DNA of 64,000 bases from Berberis thunbergii (taxonomy: Eukaryota; Streptophyta; Magnoliopsida; Ranunculales; Berberidaceae): positions 1-64,000 of the forward strand of contig QNQO01005814.1 of the NCBI GenBank assembly GCA_003290165.1. Direction: 5' to 3'. This document shows, one piece after another, positions 58,690 to 64,000 of the stretch. The number at the start of each line of letters is the position of its first letter. Position 1 is the first letter of the stretch. The translations under genes were made by a program, and so were the position numbers. The notes beneath the pieces are model-generated. The model saw nothing but the letters and a program-made list of their open reading frames with translations. It had not been told where the DNA came from and made no database searches.

Positions 58690-59240
58690 AAAAACTTTGA
58701 AGCTTTCCTGAAGAGCCCTTGACGTCTCTTAGGGTGTGTTTGGTTGCATGGAATTTTATGTCATGAGAATCCATAAAGGGATCCCTATATTTTAGGTAAT
58801 TTGAGGTATAACTCCACATGCACTATTTAATTTTGTTATCAATGGTGGGAATAAAAGTCTCATGAACATGAAAATCACATGCCTTGGGGACCAATGAGTG
58901 GGATTCTCATGTTCATGGGACTTCCATTCTCACATCAAATGGTAGTTAAATGTTGAATGTGGAGTGATATATCAATTTAGCCTAAAATGTAGGGGCCCTG
59001 TCATTAATTTCCATGGCATAGGATTCCATGCAACCAAACACACCCTTAGAGAAGGTGGCTTCTTTAATTTTTCTCTTCTTCTTCTCTATCTTTTCCAAAC
59101 TGTAAGGCCTACCCGAATGTGATAATGTCATCGTAAATTTGATCGCGAAAATTTGAAGCTTTCTTGAAGAGCCCTTGACATCTCTTGGAGAAGGTGGCTT
59201 CTTCTAGTTTGCTATTCTTCTTCATAGTAATTCTCTTGTT
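58690..59240 (+). repeat. Tandem duplication, first copy split by a MITE
   Basis: TGAAGCTTTCCTGAAGAGCC, then CTTGACGTCTCTTA, then GAGAAGGTGGCTTCTT at 58698-59064 (excluding the MITE) recurs as GAAGCTTTCTTGAAGAGCCC, CTTGACATCTCTTG and GAGAAGGTGGCTTCTT at about 59155-59205. The second copy is uninterrupted. Confidence 0.75.
58732..59045. mobile_element. Tourist-like (PIF/Harbinger) MITE, 314 bp
   Basis: Terminal inverted repeats begin GGGTGTGTTTGGTTGCATGG and end CCATGCAACCAAACACACCC. They are flanked by TTA on both sides (58729-58731, 59046-59048), the PIF/Harbinger target. No coding sequence. The duplicated copy at about 59190 shows the site without the insert. Confidence 0.9.
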
Positions 59241-59273
59241 TTCTCAAACTGTTTGTGAAATTGGAAGGATGGG

Positions 59274-59636
59274 TGTCACGATTGTGACTGAGAACAAGAG
59301 AATCAATAGGAATGAGAAGTACTTGGATTGAATTGAAGGGAAAACACTTGAGTCTATCTGCTGCTTGAATCTCAGACAAAGCCTATTTCTTACAGTTCTT
59401 CTTTTTTTTTCTCTGTTCTCATCTATTCCTATTTAAACACAAAGCAATAACAGAATTTCAAAAGGAACTAATGAGATGCAGGCACGTGTCATGCCATGTG
59501 ATCCCTTAACAATCTATTACAATTTTACTATAATATCCCTCATTCGAATTTCAATATTTCTTCATTGGCGCCTATTTTCGTTCTCAACTTTCAACTGCCA
59601 TTTTCTCTTCTTTCCAGCTTGCTTGCAATCGTGACA
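59274..59636 (-). repeat. 3' LTR of the chromovirus-type element
   Basis: 363 bp with ends TGTCACGATT and AATCGTGACA. On the reverse strand it is preceded by CTTAAGGGGAGGGCAA. Short LTRs of this kind suit chromoviruses such as the Reina group. Confidence 0.8.
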
Positions 59637-59652
59637 TTGCCCTCCCCTTAAG
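59637..59652 (-). promoter_or_regulatory. Polypurine tract of the chromovirus-type element
   Basis: CTTAAGGGGAGGGCAA on the reverse strand, immediately before the 3' LTR. Confidence 0.75.
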
Positions 59653-60900
59653 ACGAATCCTTGTCCTCAAGGATCAAAATTAGGAAACATTGCGTGAATG
59701 TGCTGCCGGTCTTCCGAGGTGGCCTCCTTTGGAGAAGAATTCGACCAGTGGATCAACACCTGCATGATGGCTCGGTTGTGGCGAAGGATCATTCTGCGCC
59801 CAAGGATTGTGGTTGGTTCAGCTCTGAAATTGCCTGAAGCGTCGATCAGAGGTAGTAAGGGGGCAGGGATGATAGTGGCACCTAGTTTCTTCTTTAATTG
59901 TAAAACATGAAAAAACAAGGTGTATTTTTTATAGAGAGTGTAATTGTAATTTTTAATCCACTGATCCAATGCGTTCCAGAACTTGGAAGGGCCCATAGAA
60001 TCGAGATGATAGTTTTAGATTTCTACGGATATTGACGGAAGTTTGCCTGTATGGCTGGAGATGTAAGTAAACCCAATCTCCCACTTCGAATTGTCTCTCT
60101 GTTCAGTGTTTATCTGACTGAGTTTTCATTCTCTCCTGGGCACGATGTAGCTTCTCTTTGACTATTGTGAGCATATGGTTCCTCTCTGATAGATATTGTT
60201 CAACATCTGCTATGGTAGTGTTGATAGGGGTGGAAGGGCCATTAATGGAGGAGTGCACTCGTACAATGTCTGAAATGGAAATGACTGAAGACTAGAATGA
60301 TATGAAGTGTTGAACCAGTATTCGGCGAGGTATAACCATTTGGACCATTGTGAGGGAGCATCGCTTGTCATACATCTCAGGTAGGTCTCCAAGCAGGCGT
60401 TTGTACGTTCGGTTTGGCCATTCCATTGTGGGTGGTAAGCTGAGCTCAAGCTTAGTGTAGTGCCTAGCGCCTTGAATAGATCTTGCCAGAAGGCACTAAT
60501 GAAGACCTTATCACGATCTGAAACAATTAAAGATGGCAACCCGTACAACTTATAAATGTTTTGCAGGAATAACTCAGCAACAATAGATGAAGTATGCGGG
60601 TGTGCTAATGCCAAGAAATGGCTAAGAATGACAGACTTGTGATTGGATTGTGACAAACCTTCTATGAAGTCCATTGAAAGGTGTTGCCAAGCATGTGCGG
60701 GGATGGGTAGAGGTTGAAGGAGCCCTCCATATGAAGCTTGGTCATTCTTGTTTCTTTGGCATGTGTCACAATCAGTGACGTATTGAATAACTTCACCCTT
60801 CATTTTTGGCTAAAAGAAGTATTGTTGGAGGCGCTTGTATGTGGTGGTGATCCCGGCCAGAATGTCCACCCAATGCTGTGTTGTGGAGTTCCTTTATGAG
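59653..60900 (-). pseudogene. Integrase with chromodomain-like C-terminus
   Basis: Joins element DNA to the host genome. H2C2 zinc-binding text (GGHSG, TTTYKRLQQYFF-stop-PKMK) lies at 60800-60890, then DCDTCQRNKND. The DDE core shows MDFIEG (first Asp), VSDRDKVF (second Asp) and QTERTNACLETYL (Glu) in the frame 60803-60210. About nine residues usually found between MDFIEG and the second Asp appear deleted around VILSHF. The tail FHVLQLKKKLG ends VLIHWSNSSPKEATSEDRQH and FPNFDP, a chromodomain-like block, at 59760-59657. A frameshift separates the core from the tail. Confidence 0.85.
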
Positions 60901-61401
60901 TTAGGTTCTTAGCTGGCTTGTTGAACCAACATAAATTAGTTGTTTGTGCCTCAAGAACCCATTTATTAAGGAGAAGGGAGGCCTACAGGTAGGGTGTACT
61001 GAGAGTTGTTAAGCCATTGGGTCTTGATGATAAGAGTTTTGTATTTCTTGTATCCATTGTGGTGTCATAGTCGATAAAGCAAGGCAATGGACCTCATTAT
61101 CAGTTGGTAGCGTGTGGCTTAGGAAGTCCATGTTGTTCTGTAAGCACTGTTGTGGCATAGTTGGCAGAGCTAGGCCCGGTACTGCAGCATCAGTAGGTAG
61201 CAAGGCTGTATTGTTTTGTAGAGCAACTGAACTTTGCTAGTCATTGATTGCAATGGCAGTTAGGTTGTCTTGTTTTGGAGGTCAGATGAGCTTTGCAAGT
61301 CAACCTGAGTACACCTAGAGAAAGCATCTGCAGCTGAATTGTCAATACCCTTTTTATAAAAATAAAAAAAAATCATAGTCGTACCTCAATAGTTTTGCCA
61401 A

Positions 61402-62496
61402 TCATGTCTGTTGTGTCATTGTAGTCACTTTCTGAGCCAAGAAGTATTTAATACTTTGGTGATCTATAAAAATTTGAAACTTGGACCCCAGTAAGTATGA
61501 TCTCCACCTATTGATAGCCATAACAATTGCCAATAACTCCTTTTTATAAGTTGACAGGGTAAGATTTCTTGGACTGAGTGCCTTGCTAAAGTAAGCAATT
61601 GGTTTACCATTTTGAGATAATATAGCCCCCACCCCTTGTGTACATCCGTCAGTCTCCACAGTAAATGGCTGAGTGAAATCTAGTAAGGCTAAAATCGGTG
61701 CTTGGCACATGGCCTGCTTGAGTTGGTTGAAGGCAAGGGTAGCCTGACTATCCCAATGAAAGGAATTTTTCTTGAGTAAGTCTGTCAATGGGTGAGCTAT
61801 GTGACCATATTCTCTTATAAATTTTCTATAGTACCCTGTAAGCGCTAGGAAGCTTCTTAATTGTTTGATATTGGTGGGTAAGGGTCAATTGGTCGTTGCC
61901 TCTAATTTCTTTGGATTAGCTTCTATACCCTAGCCACTGATAATGTGCCCTAGATATTCTATTTTAGGTTGGGCTAAGGAACATTTATAAAATTTAACAA
62001 GGAGTTGATGTTGTCTGAGAATGGAAAAAACAGTATGTAAATGGTCTAGGTGGTGTGATAGAGAGGTGTTGTATATTAGGATGTCATCAAAAAATACAAG
62101 GACAAATTTTATAAGGAATTTCTTAAATATTTGGTTCATCAAGGCTTGGAATGATGCAGGGGCATTGGTAAGACCAAAGGGCGTTACAATGAACTCAAAA
62201 TGTCCATGGTGGGTTTTAAAAGCTGTTTTGTGGATGTCAGGTGGGTGGAGTAGGATTTGATGGTACCCTGACCTTAGATCCAACTTAGAGAATATTGTAG
62301 CACCATGAAGTTCATCCAAAAGTTCTTTTATCAAGGGCATGATCTCATTAAGCTTCCTGTAATCTACAAAAAATCTCCAACTTCCATTTTTTTTCTTTAC
62401 TGACAATATTGGAGCAGCAAAGGGACTATGGGAGTGTCTAATGAGCCCTGACTCTAACATTTCCTGGATTAATTTCTCAATTAATGACTTCTGCAT
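61402..62496 (-). pseudogene. Reverse transcriptase and RNase H
   Basis: RT frame 62496-61930: GLIRHSHSPFAAPILSVKKK, WRFFVDYRKLNEI, FSKLDLRSGYHQI, TPFGLTNAPASFQALMN and the catalytic FVLVFFDDILIYN, then YLGHIISG. RNase H frame 61788-61402: FHWDSQATLAFNQLK, FTVETDGCTQGVGAIL with the first Asp, TYKKELLAIVMAINRW with the Glu, and FIDHQSIKYFLAQK. All are standard Ty3/gypsy blocks. A stop and degraded linker at 61930-61790 and the break near 61402 (tether to integrase) show decay. Confidence 0.9.
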
Positions 62497-62637
62497 ATAA
62501 GGGAATTTGTAAGGATTCTGAGAAGGTGATGGATGGTCAGGTTTTAGGGGTATATGATGGTTGAGTTCTCTGGTAGTTGGTAAGGATGAGGGAGTCTGGA
62601 ATATATCACTGAATTTTAGGTATTGTATTTCAGGGTA

Positions 62638-63348
62638 CTATGATGGCTGATGTTTTGTTGAGGTGATAGAAAAAAGATGACAAAGGAATGAGTTGGCGTG
62701 CCTCTTAATGAGTTTGGATATACCCTTGGCTTCCATCATGCACATATAGCCAACATCTGAACTTCCTTCAAGTGTGACAGTTTTTCCTTGTATATTGAGA
62801 GTGAGCTCTAGCTTTTCCAATTTCAAGATTATGTCTCCAAACGTCTTCAGCCAGTCACCCCCTAACACTATAGCATACCCTCCTAGAGGTAGTAGTCGGA
62901 CTCTCTCTTCAAATTGAATGTCTTGCATTGTCCATTTCAATTTTGGACATATAGAGCTACTAGTAAGTTGTTGGTCGTTGGCTACTCTGACCATCATTTG
63001 GGGTGTGAGTGAGGTATGCCATTTTATGTCCTTGATGACTCTGGGATCCACAAATGAGTGGATACTACCAGTGTCAATTAAAATGGAAATGGTTCTATTC
63101 TTGATAAATCCCTTTAGAAGAAGAGTATTGTTGGATGTACTGCCATGGATGGCATGTAGTGAAATCTCCATGTCTGTGGGGATCTCTTGCAATAAATTTT
63201 CAGATACTATGGTAGGATCTAATGCTTCATCTTCTGTCACCTCTTCTTCAGGTATGAGTAGGTATAACTGTTGTTGTTTACATACATGGCCAGGCTTGTA
63301 AAACTCCTCACAATTATAACACAGACCACATTCCCTTTTTAACCTCAT
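62638..63348 (-). pseudogene. Zinc knuckle and aspartic protease
   Basis: The frame begins just before CYNCEEFYKPGHVC, the CCHC-type gag knuckle of chromoviruses. After LHAIHGSTSNNTLLLKGFI, the protease site ISILIDTGSIHSFVDPRVIK has DTGS, and GGYAIVLGGDWLKTFGDI is the usual C-terminal protease block. It ends at a stop at 62638, 140 bp before the RT frame. Confidence 0.85.
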
Positions 63349-63487
63349 TTGAGTAGGATTCAGCCTCTTAATGGGTGGGATGTTGTTGTTGGGTCTAACA
63401 TGGGATTGCTGGTTATAAGGTGGTCGACTGTTTGAATTTGGATTCTAGGCATATGATTGAGTGGTGGACTGAGAAGTATGGCTAGGT

Positions 63488-63949
63488 TTAGTTGATAGTA
63501 GAGAGTTTGGTCGAATAGCCTAAGTGTCTGTGAGTGTAGGAAGTAGTATTAGGTTGTCTAATGGAATGAGATTTTTGAGTAGATGCTTCATGCATTCTAG
63601 CTAATGACGGTGTTTTGGTGATGGTTGTAGGTTTAAAGAGCTGAACTAGAGATTTGATTTCCTCATTCAACCCACTTAAGAAGCTCAATACGAAATAAGT
63701 TTCATCCAAATGATTATTATGGGATAACATCAGTGATTTCAGCTCTTCGAATTTATCGTAGTAATCATTCACTGTGCCATTCTGCTTCAGTTTATTAAAC
63801 AAGTTGACATAGTTATCCAAAATTGACTCCTCGAATCGTTCACAGAGGTCATAGACAAACACCTCCGATTGAGGCATTTCCTTGCCTATTTGGTAGTCTA
63901 GAAACCACAAGTTTGCTCTTACCATGAGGTGGATGGAAGCCATATTCAC
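63488..63949 (-). pseudogene. Gag of the chromovirus-type element
   Basis: Contains FEESILDNYVNLFNKLKQNG, VNDYYDKFEELKSLML and FVLSFLSGLNEEIKSLVQLF, the retrotransposon gag core. The reading frame opens toward 64000, and the N-terminus is outside or frameshifted. About 140 bp of broken frame separates it from the zinc knuckle. Confidence 0.8.
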
Positions 63950-64000
63950 CTTATTCTCCTCTAGTACTTGAAAGAACTTGAAATATCTATCACATTTTTT

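Larger units (their letters stand above)
59274..64000 (-). mobile_element. Chromovirus-type Ty3/gypsy element, 3' part (5' end outside window)
   Basis: Reverse strand order: gag (63949-63488), CCHC and protease, RT, RNase H, integrase, chromodomain-like tail, polypurine tract, 3' LTR (59274-59636). The order is that of Ty3/gypsy, with the chromodomain-like end of chromoviruses. Frameshifts and stops are spread along it, so it is a pseudo-copy. The 5' LTR lies beyond 64000. Confidence 0.9.

Overview
This window looks like gene-poor, transposon-packed nuclear DNA from a flowering plant, probably a eudicot. The evidence is several decayed Ty3/gypsy elements, an L1-type LINE with a plant-style RNase H tail, a CACTA element, MULE, hAT and Tourist-like elements, a plant tRNA-Pro(UGG) gene, and fragments of plant PP2A and SLY1 genes. 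I recognise no complete host protein gene. Almost every coding stretch is a broken transposon ORF; the main open one is the LINE ORF1.

Layout, left to right. 1-2290: the gag-protease part of a family A gypsy element (A0), fused at a deletion junction to the 5' part of a reverse-strand family C element (2291-4390). 5081-5985: a foldback element. 7340-18473: a family A element with both LTRs (A1), containing a probable solo LTR. 18842-20663: a MULE with long TIRs and a nested hAT-like element. 21985-22300: a SLY1 pseudogene fragment. From 22847 to about 56367 a tandem array of Helitron-like ~0.6 kb monomers is split by two large insertions. The first is a LINE (24534-37737), itself split by a 6.5 kb CACTA element (28938-35406) carrying PP2A exons and a tRNA gene. 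The second is a reverse-strand family B gypsy element (40406-56316), whose gag is split by family A copy A2 (46400-55044). A2 is in turn split by a 1.7 kb LTR chimera (51746-53464). 56627-56770 is a foldback MITE, 58732-59045 a Tourist-like MITE, and 59274-64000 the 3' two thirds of a reverse-strand chromovirus-type gypsy element.

Families A, B and C share nearly the same LTR ends (TGATGATACA... and ...CATCA) and similar primer-binding sites. They encode gag (family A also protease) but show no reverse transcriptase, RNase H or integrase of their own, so they look non-autonomous and cross-mobilised. The most interesting feature is an antisense gene near the 3' LTR in families A and B. It has its own TATA box, a conserved start, an N-terminal domain resembling the 'putative gypsy type transposon' family (Transposase_28-like), a coiled-coil C-terminus and, in A2, a likely 70-nt intron. 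Extra ORFs, including antisense ones, are known in some plant Ty3/gypsy elements; conserved promoter architecture in RT-less families seems worth closer study. All similarity statements are from reading and have not been checked by database search.
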